Assembly (NCBI GenBank): GCA_944349655.1
Contig: CALVNL010000007.1
Span: 1-58,934, forward strand
Direction of reading: 5' to 3'
Origin: an uncultured Clostridia bacterium
GTDB lineage: Bacteria; Bacillota; Clostridia; Christensenellales; DTU072
Length of the DNA: 58,934 nt
Part shown: positions 30,146 to 38,505 of the stretch, in pieces
Layout of the letters: the number at the start of each line of letters is the position of its first letter
Numbering within the stretch: position 1 is the first letter of the stretch
Made by a program: the position numbers and the translations under genes
Notes under the pieces: model-generated
What the model was told of the DNA's origin: nothing
Seen by the model: the letters and a program-made list of their open reading frames with translations, nothing else
The model's database searches: none

Positions 30146-30523
30146 TTATTTAACTTCCACTTCGGCTCCGAGGTCGGTAAGTTTCTTGGAGAGTTCTTCG
30201 GCGGCTTCTTTGGAAAGAGCTTCTTTAACGGTCTTGGGAGCTCCGTCAACGATAGCTTTAGCTTCGACGAGTCCGAGTCCGGTAGCTTCACGAACGGCTT
30301 TGATAACGGCGATTTTGTTTCCGCCGGGAGCCTTGAGGATAACGTCGAATTCGGTCTTTTCTTCTTCTTCGGCGGCGGCTGCTGCGGCTGCGGGAGCTCC
30401 TGCTACTGCCATGGGAGCGGCTGCGCTTACACCGAATTCTTCTTCGAGAGCTTTAACCAAGGAATTGAGTTCCATAACGGTCATGCCTTTGATTTCTTCT
30501 ATAAATTTTGCGATATCTGCCAT
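30146..30523 (-). CDS. rplL: Ribosomal protein L7/L12
   Basis: The 125-residue stalk protein has the N-terminal dimerisation helix pair, an Ala-rich hinge around residues 37-55 and the C-terminal factor-binding domain ([20 protein letters not shown]). Normal length. It follows rplJ by 29 nt and is the last gene before a strong terminator. Confidence 0.97.
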   Translation of the reverse strand: MADIAKFIEEIKGMTVMELNSLVKALEEEFGVSAAAPMAVAGAPAAAAAAAEEEEKTEFDVILKAPGGNKIAVIKAVREATGLGLVEAKAIVDGAPKTVKEALSKEAAEELSKKLTDLGAEVEVK

Positions 30524-30552
30524 TTTTTAATTCCTCCGATAAAAATATTTTG

Positions 30553-31041
30553 TTATGCCTGTTTTTCGGCGATAGCGGCAACGGCTCTGGCCAAGCCTGC
30601 CACGGGGGCCTGTAACAGCCCGAGTACCTGGGATATAAGACCTTCGCGGTTGGGCATCGTAGCCAACGTCTTGCACCCGTCTTCGTTCAGATAACTTCCG
30701 TCGACAAGTCCGCATTTAACGGTAATTTTCTTGAAAGCCTTTTGCTTATCGAACGCTACTCTGGCGGGAGCGGCGATATCGTCTGCGCCCATAGCCACTG
30801 CGGTAGGTCCGTTCAAAGCTTCGTCGAACTGAGTATAACCGAGTTCGTTCAAGGCGATCTTCATCAAGCGGTTCTTGTAAACGTGATAGGTAACGCCGCT
30901 CTTGCGGAAAGCGTTTCTCAAATCGGTATCTTCCGCCACGGTCAGACCTTTGTAGTCCAAGAGTACGAAAGAACCGGCTTTTTCGAGCTTTTCTTTAATT
31001 TCGGCAACCTTTGCAACCTTTGCATCTCTTAAAGTCGACAC
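30553..31041 (-). CDS. rplJ: Ribosomal protein L10
   Basis: I place the start at the GTG at 31041 (162 residues), giving the usual L10 N-terminus STLRDAKVAKVAEIKEKLEK, then FVLLDYKGLTV. AGGAGG lies 12 nt upstream; the frame is open for 26 further codons that cross the attenuator hairpin and cannot be coding. L10 anchors the L7/L12 stalk dimers and, with L12, normally represses its own mRNA via a leader structure, which is present here. Confidence 0.92.
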   Translation of the reverse strand: MSTLRDAKVAKVAEIKEKLEKAGSFVLLDYKGLTVAEDTDLRNAFRKSGVTYHVYKNRLMKIALNELGYTQFDEALNGPTAVAMGADDIAAPARVAFDKQKAFKKITVKCGLVDGSYLNEDGCKTLATMPNREGLISQVLGLLQAPVAGLARAVAAIAEKQA

Positions 31042-31196
31042 TTTTCTCTCTAACCTCCTTTTCCAAAAAATAAACTCCGTAATCAAAGACCGAATTACGG
31101 AGTTAAACTGAAATTTCAATTCAATTTATACCTCTTTCTATCCAAGCTCCCTGAGGATTTGAACCAATACGGTACTTGCAGTCTTTGAATGAGTGT
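31042..31196 (-). ncRNA. rplJ leader RNA (L10 leader-like attenuator)
   Basis: The transcript from the promoter at 31203-31231 has a leader of about 155 nt ending in an intrinsic terminator right before rplJ. The 5' part contains CAAAGACTGCAAG, similar to the start of known L10 leaders, although the second half of the kink-turn element is not clearly conserved. Bases 31179-31188 can pair with 31083-31092 in the terminator (ten pairs, one G-U), giving an alternative antiterminator helix. L10-L12 binding could shift the balance. Confidence 0.6.
31064..31104 (-). terminator. Attenuator hairpin upstream of rplJ
   Basis: Perfect 11-bp stem AACTCCGTAAT / ATTACGGAGTT with a 10-nt loop, followed on the minus strand by TATTTTTT. 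It lies between a consensus promoter and rplJ, the signature of transcription attenuation. Confidence 0.85.
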
Positions 31197-31202
31197 ATTC
31201 TA

Positions 31203-31231
31203 ATTATAAAGTGCGTTTCCGCATCCGTCAA
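31203..31231 (-). promoter_or_regulatory. rplJL promoter
   Basis: Minus strand: TTGACG, 17-nt spacer, TATAAT. It is in the 208-nt gap between rplA and rplJ, so rplJL can be expressed separately from rplKA. Confidence 0.85.
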
Positions 31232-31248
31232 GTATTTCGACGGAGTAA

Positions 31249-31932
31249 TTACATTTTGTAATTGACTTTGATACCGGGACCCATCGTGCTGGCAAGAGTT
31301 ATGCTTCTGAGGTAAGTACCTTTGGAAGCAGCGGGTTTAGCCTTAATGATGGCTTCCATAAGGGTATTGAAGTTATCGAAAAGTTTTTCCTGTCCGAAAC
31401 TTGCTTTTCCTATGGGGCAGTGAATGATAGCGGTTTTGTCCACTCTGTATTCCACTTTACCGGCTTTAATGTCCTTGACTGCCTTAGCTACGTCCATAGT
31501 AACGGTACCGGTCTTGGGAGTAGGCATCAATCCCTTCGGTCCGAGGAGTTTACCCAAACGACCTACCAGACCCATCATATCGGGAGTGGTTACGCAAACG
31601 TCGAAGTCGAACCAGCCGCCCTGAATTTTCTGGACGATTTCTTCGGCTCCCACAATGTCTGCTCCGGCAGCCGTAGCTTCGTCGGCTTTGGCTCCCTTGG
31701 TAATAACCAAAACTCTGAGAGTTTTACCTGTTCCGTGGGGAAGTACCACGACGCCTCTGACCTGTTGGTCTGCGTGACGGGGATCTACGCCCAGTTTGCA
31801 GTGCAGTTCGACGGTTTCGTCGAATTTTGCCTTAGCGGTATCGATAGCGAGCTGTATGGCTTCTTTGGCTTCGTAGGCTTTGGACTTATCGTATGCTTTC
31901 AAAGAATCTGCGTATTTTTTTCCGTATTTCAT
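31249..31932 (-). CDS. rplA: Ribosomal protein L1
   Basis: The 227-residue protein has the L1 fold markers: [29 protein letters not shown], and [20 protein letters not shown]. It binds 23S rRNA at the exit-side stalk and often represses its own operon. It follows rplK by 13 nt. Confidence 0.97.
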   Translation of the reverse strand: MKYGKKYADSLKAYDKSKAYEAKEAIQLAIDTAKAKFDETVELHCKLGVDPRHADQQVRGVVVLPHGTGKTLRVLVITKGAKADEATAAGADIVGAEEIVQKIQGGWFDFDVCVTTPDMMGLVGRLGKLLGPKGLMPTPKTGTVTMDVAKAVKDIKAGKVEYRVDKTAIIHCPIGKASFGQEKLFDNFNTLMEAIIKAKPAASKGTYLRSITLASTMGPGIKVNYKM

Positions 31933-31945
31933 ATTACACCTCCGA

Positions 31946-32371
31946 TTAGTCCTCTACCGTAACGCCCATGCTTCTGGCGGTACCTGCTATCATGCTCATA
32001 GCGGCTTCCAAAGACGCTGCGTTCAGGTCGGGCATCTTGGTCTTTGCGATTTCTTCCAACTGAGCGCGGGTAAGTTTAGCCACTTTGTCGCGGTTGGGTT
32101 TAGCCGAACCGCTTTCCAGTCCGCAAGCTTTCTTGATGAGAACGGGAGCGGGAGGAGTCTTGAGTTCGAAAGTGAAGGAACGGTCGGCGTAAATGGTGAT
32201 TACTACGGGAATAATCAATCCTGCCTGCGCAGCCGTCTTTTCGTTAAATTCCTTGGTGAACATCGGGATGGCGATACCGTGCGGTCCGAGAGTGGAACCT
32301 ACAGGCGGTCCGGGGGTTGCCTTCCCTGCGGGGAGTTGCAGTTTTACTACTGCGGAAATCTTTTTAGCCAT
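31946..32371 (-). CDS. rplK: Ribosomal protein L11
   Basis: The 141-residue protein has the N-terminal [20 protein letters not shown] segment, target of thiopeptide antibiotics together with 23S rRNA, and the C-terminal rRNA-binding domain. It belongs to the rpmG-secE-nusG-rplK-rplA run, 95 nt after nusG. Confidence 0.97.
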   Translation of the reverse strand: MAKKISAVVKLQLPAGKATPGPPVGSTLGPHGIAIPMFTKEFNEKTAAQAGLIIPVVITIYADRSFTFELKTPPAPVLIKKACGLESGSAKPNRDKVAKLTRAQLEEIAKTKMPDLNAASLEAAMSMIAGTARSMGVTVED

Positions 32372-32404
32372 AGTTTGCCTCCTTTGACTAACTGGTTCAA
32401 ACGG

Positions 32405-32430
32405 GCGGCAATGAAAGAAAATTTTGCCGC
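32405..32430. other. Hairpin in the nusG-rplK gap
   Basis: Seven-pair stem GCGGCAA / TTGCCGC in the 95-nt gap before rplK. No T-run follows on the minus strand, so it is not a terminator. It could be an L1 or L11 control element or RNA processing site, but I see no conserved motif to support that. Confidence 0.35.
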
Positions 32431-32466
32431 TCTCCCATATTTATAAAGGGTCTTCCCCTCGATAAA

Positions 32467-32997
32467 CTAAATTTTTTCTATCTGGTTAAATTCCAGTTCG
32501 ACGGGAGTCTGACGCCCGAACATCTGAACTATAACCCTGACTTTCTGCTTGTCGATAAATATTTCGTCCACGATACCGAGGAAGGTTTCCAAGGGTCCGT
32601 TGACGACTTTCACGTTATCTCCGACCTTTATGTCGAAGTCTTCGGCAGAAACTTTCTCCAATCCCATTCTCTTGATCTCTTCGGCGGTAAGCGGAAGAGC
32701 TTTCCCCTGAGGACCGACGAAACCCGTGACCCCTCTGGTATTGGTTATCATAAACCAAAGAGAATCGGAATATATCATCTTCAGAAAAACGTATCCCGGG
32801 AACTTTTTCTTTTCCACGATTTTCCTTTTGCCGTTTTTCTCCACGATATCTTCTTCCACGGGAATGGCAATCTCGAAAATGTAATCCTGAAGATTATTGT
32901 TTTCTATCATTTTTTCCAGGTTGCTTTTCACCACGGATTCGTAAGACGAATACACGTGAATGACATACCAGCCTACCTGATTGTTAATATTTTCCAT
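32467..32997 (-). CDS. nusG: Transcription antitermination/pausing factor NusG
   Basis: The 176-residue protein has the NusG N-terminal domain (WYVIHVYSSYESVVKSNLE, FPGYVFLKM, GVTGFVGP) and the C-terminal KOW domain (VGDNVKVVNGPLETFLGIV). It binds RNA polymerase and modulates pausing and termination. It starts 33 nt after secE. Confidence 0.97.
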   Translation of the reverse strand: MENINNQVGWYVIHVYSSYESVVKSNLEKMIENNNLQDYIFEIAIPVEEDIVEKNGKRKIVEKKKFPGYVFLKMIYSDSLWFMITNTRGVTGFVGPQGKALPLTAEEIKRMGLEKVSAEDFDIKVGDNVKVVNGPLETFLGIVDEIFIDKQKVRVIVQMFGRQTPVELEFNQIEKI

Positions 32998-33030
32998 AAA
33001 ATAACAAAACTCCTGTTCGACAAAAAACGG

Positions 33031-33348
33031 TTATGCGGCGTTAAGAAGCAATTTCAGCAACTGCCCGAGTCCTGTATCGACAAGGGCGATGATCACCATA
33101 AAAAATAACGTCACGACAAGTACGACGCCGGTCTGACCGAGTACGCCGGAATTGTCTTTGGTCTTCTTGAAACTTGCCCAGTTTACTTTTTTAAGTTCGC
33201 TGACAATATCGCGGAAAAATTTACCTAAAGACCTGCGTTTTTTATTACCCGCTTTTTTGGAAGGGGCGTTTTTCTTTTTATTATCTTCGGCTTTGACCGG
33301 AGTGGCCTCTATCTCGGGTAAATCCAACTTGGGGTTGTTCTTCGCCAT
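33031..33348 (-). CDS. secE: Preprotein translocase subunit SecE
   Basis: The 105-residue protein has a charged N-terminal extension of about 45 residues, a basic amphipathic segment (FFRDIVSELKKVNWASFKK) and a single C-terminal membrane helix. This is the short Gram-positive SecE with an extra N-terminal region. It lies between rpmG and nusG, the conserved order. Confidence 0.93.
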   Translation of the reverse strand: MAKNNPKLDLPEIEATPVKAEDNKKKNAPSKKAGNKKRRSLGKFFRDIVSELKKVNWASFKKTKDNSGVLGQTGVVLVVTLFFMVIIALVDTGLGQLLKLLLNAA

Positions 33349-33363
33349 AGCTAAATCTCCGTA

Positions 33364-33513
33364 TTATTTCGTTTCCTTGTGAACGGTGTGCTTTTTACAA
33401 AATCTGCAATACTTCTTTAACTCCATTCTGTCGGGAGTATTCTTCTTGTTTTTCTGCTTGTCATAGTTACGCTGTTTACATTCGGTACAGGCAAGTGTTA
33501 TCTTTACGCGCAT
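33364..33513 (-). CDS. rpmG: Ribosomal protein L33
   Basis: A 49-residue ORF starts [17 protein letters not shown] and ends with [14 protein letters not shown]. The two CxxC pairs are the zinc-binding form of L33. GGAGG lies 9 nt before the ATG. It is the first gene of the secE-nusG-rplKA run, 15 nt before secE, the usual position. Confidence 0.95.
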   Translation of the reverse strand: MRVKITLACTECKQRNYDKQKNKKNTPDRMELKKYCRFCKKHTVHKETK

Positions 33514-33560
33514 TGTTTAACGCCTCCAAAAAAATTACACCCTCCTAAAGGTGCTTTATA

Positions 33561-33589
33561 ACTATACCACAACGATATGCCGTTGTCAA
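33561..33589 (-). promoter_or_regulatory. Promoter of rpmG-secE-nusG-rplK-rplA
   Basis: Minus strand: TTGACA, 17-nt spacer, TATAGT, about 48 nt before rpmG and just downstream of the acpP terminator. Confidence 0.85.
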
Positions 33590-33604
33590 CGATTTTCTCT
33601 TAAA

Positions 33605-33637
33605 AATATATACGGTCCGCACTGCGGTACGGACCGT
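33605..33637 (-). terminator. Terminator after acpP
   Basis: Perfect 8-bp stem ACGGTCCG / CGGACCGT with a 10-nt loop, followed on the minus strand by ATATATTTTTA. It closes the membrane-protein/acpP operon before the rpmG promoter. Confidence 0.75.
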
Positions 33638-33649
33638 TCCGAAAGAAAA

Positions 33650-33880
33650 TCAACCTATGTGTTTTTCGAGAAATCCGATGATGTCCCCGACGGTTTTCAC
33701 GTCTTTTATTTCTTCTTCCTCGAAGGTTACGGAATACTCTTTTTCGAGCAGGATCAACAACTGCACCAAGTCCAGGCTGTCCGCTCCGAGATCTTCCACC
33801 AGACGGCTCTCCGTCTTTATATCCGCCTCGTCGAGCATAAGCTGTTCGGCGAGAGCTTTTTTGACTTTATCGCTTAACAT
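33650..33880 (-). CDS. acpP: Acyl carrier protein
   Basis: The 76-residue four-helix protein has the phosphopantetheine site GADSLDLVQLL, with Ser near residue 35, and acidic helices typical of type II fatty-acid ACP. No fatty-acid synthesis gene is nearby. It starts only 17 nt after the preceding membrane-protein gene and ends at a terminator, so it appears to be cotranscribed with that cluster. It may be the general ACP of the cell or one dedicated to the cluster; sequence alone does not tell. Confidence 0.92.
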   Translation of the reverse strand: MLSDKVKKALAEQLMLDEADIKTESRLVEDLGADSLDLVQLLILLEKEYSVTFEEEEIKDVKTVGDIIGFLEKHIG

Positions 33881-33897
33881 TTAACAAAACCTCCGTT

Positions 33898-34839
33898 TTA
33901 GCCTTGATTATCGTTCCCGTACAGACGTCTGGAGGCACTGAAGTCGATAACTTGCGCGCCCTTCTTGGCAAAGAACGGTACGATAAGGAGTATAAGGAAC
34001 AACACAGCCGTCACGTATGCGCCTACGGCGGGAGCGGTCGTTTCCATCATAAACAATATAATTATGTTCGCAACCGAACAGATTAAACCGATTAACACGG
34101 CGACGTTGAAGTTCCTGGGAGACTTGGTCGCGCCGAGCTTAACGAGGTAGTAGATGATGGCTATGACCGCGCAAACGATAGCGATAAGATACAGTACCGG
34201 GACCAGGAAAGTCATCAAAGCCGTACCGAAGTTTGCCGAAAAGCCTTGCGACAGTCCGTCGGCGAAAACTTTAGACATAATTCCGCTGTAATAGGAACTG
34301 GTGATTCCGCTCACTCCGAACAAAGCAGCCAGTCCGAATACCGAGTCGAGTGCGGTAGACCCGGGAGTGGCGCAAGTCAACAGACACATAATAACGCACG
34401 CAGCCACCGCAAACAGAATACACAACACGCTGAGCCCCGAATAAGGTTTAGCCCTGTAAATAGGTTCGAGGTTGGTTTTCTCGATTTCTTCGCGATAGTT
34501 AGGATCGTACTGAAGCATGGGCTGAGCCTGAGAGGCAAACGGCACCAAAGCTATCGGCTGTACGATCGGCGGCATCTGGACGATGCTGGAAGGAGTGGGT
34601 ATGGCGTTGTAACGGTTGGCGTCGATAGGGCCGAAACCGCTTCCTGCGTTGGAAGAGGGTTGCCCGCCCTGCGCGTAATAGTAGTTTCCGTCAGCCGCCA
34701 AACTGGGATTAGCGGCGTCGTTACTTACCGGGAAAGGAACCGTTTCCGCTTCTACGGGTACCCAAGTACCTTCTTTGCCGTTGATTACTCCCCTGTGCGG
34801 CTGCACTCCTTGCGGATTGTTCTGATAAAGATTATCCAT
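33898..34839 (-). CDS. Four-helix membrane protein with VPF motif, unknown
   Basis: The 313-residue protein has a soluble Pro/Asn/Gln-rich N-terminal half (residues 1-130) and four predicted membrane helices (about 134-156, 205-235, 245-266, 273-290). The N-terminal part contains IVQMPPIV and then QPIALVPFASQAQP at about residues 94-107, followed by MLQYDPN; related motifs occur in other genes of this cluster. The loop after helix 1 holds LDSVFGLAALFG. I do not recognise the family. Last membrane gene before acpP (17-nt gap). Confidence 0.8.
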   Translation of the reverse strand: MDNLYQNNPQGVQPHRGVINGKEGTWVPVEAETVPFPVSNDAANPSLAADGNYYYAQGGQPSSNAGSGFGPIDANRYNAIPTPSSIVQMPPIVQPIALVPFASQAQPMLQYDPNYREEIEKTNLEPIYRAKPYSGLSVLCILFAVAACVIMCLLTCATPGSTALDSVFGLAALFGVSGITSSYYSGIMSKVFADGLSQGFSANFGTALMTFLVPVLYLIAIVCAVIAIIYYLVKLGATKSPRNFNVAVLIGLICSVANIIILFMMETTAPAVGAYVTAVLFLILLIVPFFAKKGAQVIDFSASRRLYGNDNQG

Positions 34840-34862
34840 AAGTTAATCTCCTAATTAATTAT

Positions 34863-35324
34863 TTATTGATTGAGGTTGACGTTGATTTGCGGGGTCTGGA
34901 TATGTTTTGTCGGGGTAGCCACCGGTACCGGAGCGGAACACGGCATAGCCCCGTATTTGACTTTGGCGCGGTAAACTCTGCCGTACTCGTCGGTTGCGTA
35001 ATAAACCGGCAGATTCTGCAAACCGTTGGCGACGTAATTGTCGGCGTGGTAATTTGCATTCGCGGGAAGCGGCACGGCAAAGCAAGGTTGCGGAGCGGCC
35101 GGATAGGCGTTACGCGCGGTCCTGTCTATATCCCTGCCGTAAACGGGAACGGGTTGCTCCTTCCTCGCATACTCGAATGCGTTGCGGGGACGTTTCTTGC
35201 CGCAATGGGAACAAACTCCCGCGTTAAGCGGATTGAGAGTTCTGCATTTGGGACAAGCGTAAAAATATTTCACGCCGGCGTTGTCGATACCTGTTGCCAG
35301 AACTTGTTTTTTAATCTTGTTCAT
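34863..35324 (-). CDS. Zinc-ribbon protein of the VPF cluster
   Basis: The 153-residue soluble protein has a C4 zinc ribbon at residues 24-41 (CxxC-x10-CxxCGKKRPR) that matches in spacing and flanking residues the ribbon of the 379-residue coiled-coil gene at 39674-40813. Downstream lies QPCFAVPLPANANY (about 79-92), which resembles the shared VPF motif, and a Tyr/Pro/Val-rich tail ending in polar repeats. No membrane helix. It lies 9 nt after the upstream gene and 23 nt before the next, in a compact operon. Function unknown; an adaptor role is a guess. Confidence 0.8.
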   Translation of the reverse strand: MNKIKKQVLATGIDNAGVKYFYACPKCRTLNPLNAGVCSHCGKKRPRNAFEYARKEQPVPVYGRDIDRTARNAYPAAPQPCFAVPLPANANYHADNYVANGLQNLPVYYATDEYGRVYRAKVKYGAMPCSAPVPVATPTKHIQTPQINVNLNQ

Positions 35325-35333
35325 CTTGCACCT

Positions 35334-36131
35334 CTAAGCCTTTTTACCTTTCGCCGTCAAAGCGACTATAGCCGTAATAAGATACAGGGCTGTGATTATA
35401 TATGCGCCGTAACCTATTTCGACTTTGTTAACGAACATCATTGCGAGAGCTACGCCGGTAAAAATCAAAGCAAGCAAAGCGGTGATTTTTCCGAACAACG
35501 CAAACCTCTTCGCTCCCACGGAAAACAAACCTACGAGAGCGGTAATTATCCCGAACAAAGCGCCTAAGGCGAGTCCTGCGGGCATTATCAGGGATTTAAT
35601 ATCTATATCTCCCCCGAAAGCGTCGGAAAGTCCCATTATTATCGCCAATGCGCCTTTCCCGTCCGCAACGAGGATATATTCGAAATCCACAAAATAGCTT
35701 ATTGCCGAAACGGCTATGGCTATCAACGCAAATAAAAAGGTAAACAACGCCGAAACGTTAACTTTCCGTTCACCGCGCTCGCGTCGGGAAGCTCGGGCTT
35801 CTTCGTATCCGCCTTCCTCGGCATAACCGTATCCGTCTCCGTCGGGATAAGCGTATTCTCCCGAAGGCACGCCGCCGTTATAAAAAGAGTTCATCGCTTC
35901 CGGCGTATATTGATACAACGGTTGCATCTGACTGGAGAAAGGCACTACGATAAGCGGCTGTACCATAGTGACGTTCTGCCCCGTGGGGTTGGTAACCTGC
36001 GTAGGCAAAACTTCTTCCTGCGGTGCGGGCGCCTGAATCGTAGGTTCCTTTACGGTTTCGGGTAACAGAGACGAACCGTTGTCGTCCCGCCAGAAACTTT
36101 TACCTTCACCGGCTCCGTAAAAATCTGCCAC
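35334..36131 (-). CDS. Four-helix membrane protein with VPF motif, unknown
   Basis: The 265-residue protein begins at a GTG with GGAGG 9 nt upstream and overlaps the preceding gene by 26 nt. Residues 1-120 are soluble, with QPLIVVPFSSQMQP at 58-71 followed by LYQYTPE, then a Gly/Tyr/Glu-rich stretch and a basic segment. Four helices follow (about 127-150, 182-205, 212-234, 238-258), and the protein ends in Lys residues. It shares its plan with the genes at 33898, 36106, 37047 and 38745. No family recognised. Confidence 0.8.
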   Translation of the reverse strand: MADFYGAGEGKSFWRDDNGSSLLPETVKEPTIQAPAPQEEVLPTQVTNPTGQNVTMVQPLIVVPFSSQMQPLYQYTPEAMNSFYNGGVPSGEYAYPDGDGYGYAEEGGYEEARASRRERGERKVNVSALFTFLFALIAIAVSAISYFVDFEYILVADGKGALAIIMGLSDAFGGDIDIKSLIMPAGLALGALFGIITALVGLFSVGAKRFALFGKITALLALIFTGVALAMMFVNKVEIGYGAYIITALYLITAIVALTAKGKKA

Positions 36132-36780
36132 CTTGGTTTCCCTCCGTTTTTATTTTTTTCTTTCCCGCCGCCGCGGCTATCGTCGCGACGAAGGCAAACA
36201 ACATTGCGAAATGTAATCCCGCTTCGGATAAAGTCCCGCCCGCCGTAACGAAAATCCATAAAAGCACTTCCGATAACAACCAAACGAAACAACCCGTTTT
36301 CATCATCTTGCCCGTCCACGGTTTCTTCAAGGAAGCGACAGCTCCTATAAAGACCGCAACGTTCAGGCATAAAGTTATCAATCCCGTTACGGCAACTGCC
36401 GTAACCACTGCGTCCGTACTTCCCGAAAAAAGCGGTTTTATCGCGTCGACTATGCTCGCTCCGTCCGCCGTAAGGAACAATCCTTCGTTAAAGATAATTC
36501 CCGCCACGGCGAAGATAAAAGCCGCTATCGTCGTCGCCAGCACCACCGCCGAAGCGATGTTAATCCTTTTTTTCGCGACGGTTTCTATTTCCTTATTATA
36601 ATTATAGACGTTTCCGTACGCCAGTTCCCTGAGTTCGTTCTTTACCCTGCGGACTTCTCCGAAATAATCGTCGTTACTTCCCTTGCCGTAAAGAAAGAAT
36701 TGACTGGTCGGGGAAACCTCGAACTTCTGATACCTTTCTTCGGGTTGAAGGAGCGAAGAATTTTTCTTTTTTTCCTTCAT
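36106..36780 (-). CDS. Four-helix membrane protein, unknown
   Basis: The 224-residue protein has a charged N-terminal part of about 70 residues without a clear VPF motif, then four predicted helices (about 75-97, 124-150, 162-182, 187-205) and a basic tail. The loop after helix 1 (FLTADGASIVDAIKPLFSG) resembles the equivalent loop of the neighbour at 35334 (ILVADGKGALAIIMGL). It starts 14 nt after the 79-residue gene and overlaps the next gene. Family not recognised. Confidence 0.75.
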   Translation of the reverse strand: MKEKKKNSSLLQPEERYQKFEVSPTSQFFLYGKGSNDDYFGEVRRVKNELRELAYGNVYNYNKEIETVAKKRINIASAVVLATTIAAFIFAVAGIIFNEGLFLTADGASIVDAIKPLFSGSTDAVVTAVAVTGLITLCLNVAVFIGAVASLKKPWTGKMMKTGCFVWLLSEVLLWIFVTAGGTLSEAGLHFAMLFAFVATIAAAAGKKKIKTEGNQGGRFLRSR

Positions 36781-36794
36781 CTGACTCCTTGATC

Positions 36795-37034
36795 TCAGAA
36801 GTCGTCGTCTTCGTCGTAATAGTCGTCTTCAACGAAAGTCGCCAGCGGTTGCTGTTGCGTGCTGAAAGGTACCATTACGATAGGCTGCACGATGGGCGGC
36901 AGCTGAATTATCTGACTTGCGGGCGCGACGGGATAAGGATACGCCGCGTTTATCGGACGGAAAGTAACGTCGGGAGCTCTCTCGACGCTCGGGGTAAACT
37001 CGTAGTTGTCTTTGTTCTTTTTCTTTCTCGCCAT
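36795..37034 (-). CDS. Small soluble VPF-motif protein with acidic tail
   Basis: The 79-residue protein has no membrane helix. It begins with a basic stretch (MARKKKNK), continues with a Pro-rich part and contains IIQLPPIV and QPIVMVPFSTQQQP at residues 50-63, nearly identical to the motif of the 313-residue membrane protein. It ends in DDYYDEDDDF. Because the motif appears here without a membrane domain, it probably acts as a binding element. It starts 12 nt after the upstream gene. Function unknown. Confidence 0.75.
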   Translation of the reverse strand: MARKKKNKDNYEFTPSVERAPDVTFRPINAAYPYPVAPASQIIQLPPIVQPIVMVPFSTQQQPLATFVEDDYYDEDDDF

Positions 37035-37046
37035 ATAACCCTCCTT

Positions 37047-38243
37047 CTATTCTCCGAACGTATCGAATATACTGAACGGTATTTTCTTCCTGCAGAACAT
37101 ACTCAGGATCAATACCAGAATCGGCAAAGCTAAAAGTATAAGCAGTCCGTATCCGCCGGAAAATCCGCCTGCGCCGTTCAAAGCGCCGGTAAGGATACCG
37201 ACTATGTCGCCGTACGCCATCGTCGCTCCGAGATCGGTCGTGAAAGCCAGTCCCCCGAACGCCGTAACCGCGGCGAAAAGTATCATAAATATCGCTCCGA
37301 GTCCGAAGCACTTGAATATTCTCTTTCCGAACATTCCGAAGAACGCCTTGAACATCATTATCAACGCGCTGATAACGTAAAGAATAAGGCATACGGGGAA
37401 AGCAAGAATTATGTAAGGAGCAACGGTGTCCGCCATTCCGACTTCGACTTTTGCTATCATCTGATCGTACAGAGGACTTTCTCCGAAATTGAGGTCCATA
37501 TTGAGTTTGTTACCGACGTATTTGATAAATCCGAATATCGGATCGAGTACGCCGTAGGTCGTACCGTCGAAATCGGAAGTCGTTTCTCCGCTTTCGCCTT
37601 CGGTCTCCGACCCGTCGCCCTCTGCGGTTTCTCCGTCGGTAGCCTCGCCGCCTTCTTCGGCGGTAGCGTCGGCATTATTGAGTCCGCTTGCGGAATTTTC
37701 GGCTTTTTCGGTCTCGTCGCCGTTTTCTTCGGTTTTATCTCCCGTTGAGTCGGCATTCTCTTCGGCTTTCTTTTCGGTCTCGATAAACAAAGCGGTATAT
37801 TGAGCGGGGATCTGTTCGATTTTCACAAAGCCGAGCACGAAGTAAGCCACGCTCACCAAAAGCACCAGGAACATAAGAAAACACACCGACTTGCGCATAA
37901 TGAAGAAATAGTCTTTCGCTCTCTTCTGCTTTTTGTCGGCGGGAAGACGGTAGTACTCGGTATCTATACCCCCTCTGCCCTCGATGGATTCCACCTTGCG
38001 ACGGAAACGGGTGTTTTCTATAGCGTAATTCTGACGGTTACGGAGTTGCGCCGCTCTCGCCCTGCGTTCGGCTCTGCGGGCTTTTTCCTTTTCCGTTTTA
38101 CGCTTGCTTTTCTTTTTTCCGCCGTTTTTGTTGTCGGGGGGAGTGGCGGGCATACCGTATCCCATACCCGGCCCGAACATGGGGAACCCTCCCATCGGAT
38201 TGGGTACGTTGTTTGCGTTAGTTGTCTGTTTCTTTTCTGCCAT
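37047..38243 (-). CDS. Large four-helix membrane protein with acidic loop, unknown
   Basis: I use the ATG at 38243 (398 residues; GGTGG upstream), not the frame opening 15 codons earlier. The N-terminus is Pro/Gly/Met-rich (GGFPMFGPGMGYGMP), followed by a very basic region. One helix lies near 119-140, then a roughly 85-residue Glu/Thr/Ser/Gly-rich loop, probably outside the membrane, ending in FDGTTYGVLDPIFGFIKYVG, then three helices (about 273-300, 311-333, 364-383). The FDG...LDPxFG segment recurs in the 269-residue neighbour (38745-39554). First gene of the operon ending at acpP. Confidence 0.8.
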   Translation of the reverse strand: MAEKKQTTNANNVPNPMGGFPMFGPGMGYGMPATPPDNKNGGKKKSKRKTEKEKARRAERRARAAQLRNRQNYAIENTRFRRKVESIEGRGGIDTEYYRLPADKKQKRAKDYFFIMRKSVCFLMFLVLLVSVAYFVLGFVKIEQIPAQYTALFIETEKKAEENADSTGDKTEENGDETEKAENSASGLNNADATAEEGGEATDGETAEGDGSETEGESGETTSDFDGTTYGVLDPIFGFIKYVGNKLNMDLNFGESPLYDQMIAKVEVGMADTVAPYIILAFPVCLILYVISALIMMFKAFFGMFGKRIFKCFGLGAIFMILFAAVTAFGGLAFTTDLGATMAYGDIVGILTGALNGAGGFSGGYGLLILLALPILVLILSMFCRKKIPFSIFDTFGE

Positions 38244-38339
38244 TTTACCACCCGATAGATTTATGCTCGCTTCGGTTAAAACCGTCAAACGGGCATACCG
38301 CTACGACTTTACATAATATTAGATAATACTATATGTTAC

Positions 38340-38368
38340 AGTTTATCATACACCGAAAAAAATATCAA
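38340..38368 (-). promoter_or_regulatory. Promoter of the VPF operon ending in acpP
   Basis: Minus strand: TTGATA, 17-nt spacer, TAAACT, about 97 nt before the ATG at 38243. The 262-nt gap 38244-38505 holds this promoter and the terminator of the upstream unit and nothing else I can see. Confidence 0.55.
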
Positions 38369-38454
38369 TAGTAAATCCGCAAAAATTTTAGGCTATTTTA
38401 AGGTAATTTTTACCTCAAGAATGCCGTAAAAATTCTTAAATCAAAAAATAATAC

Positions 38455-38489
38455 AATAAAAACGACAAAACCGCGCAATAAAACGCGGT
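38455..38489 (-). terminator. Terminator between the two VPF-cluster units
   Basis: Six-pair stem ACCGCG / CGCGGT followed on the minus strand by TTTGTCGTTTTT. It lies shortly past the stop of the 80-residue gene. Confidence 0.65.
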
Positions 38490-38505
38490 CTGTAACAATC
38501 GGAAA

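Noticed and set aside
31141..31190. GGTTCAAATCC on the minus strand, similar to a tRNA T-arm
   Set aside because: The flanks do not pair into a T-stem or acceptor stem and no anticodon arm is present; it is part of the rplJ leader.
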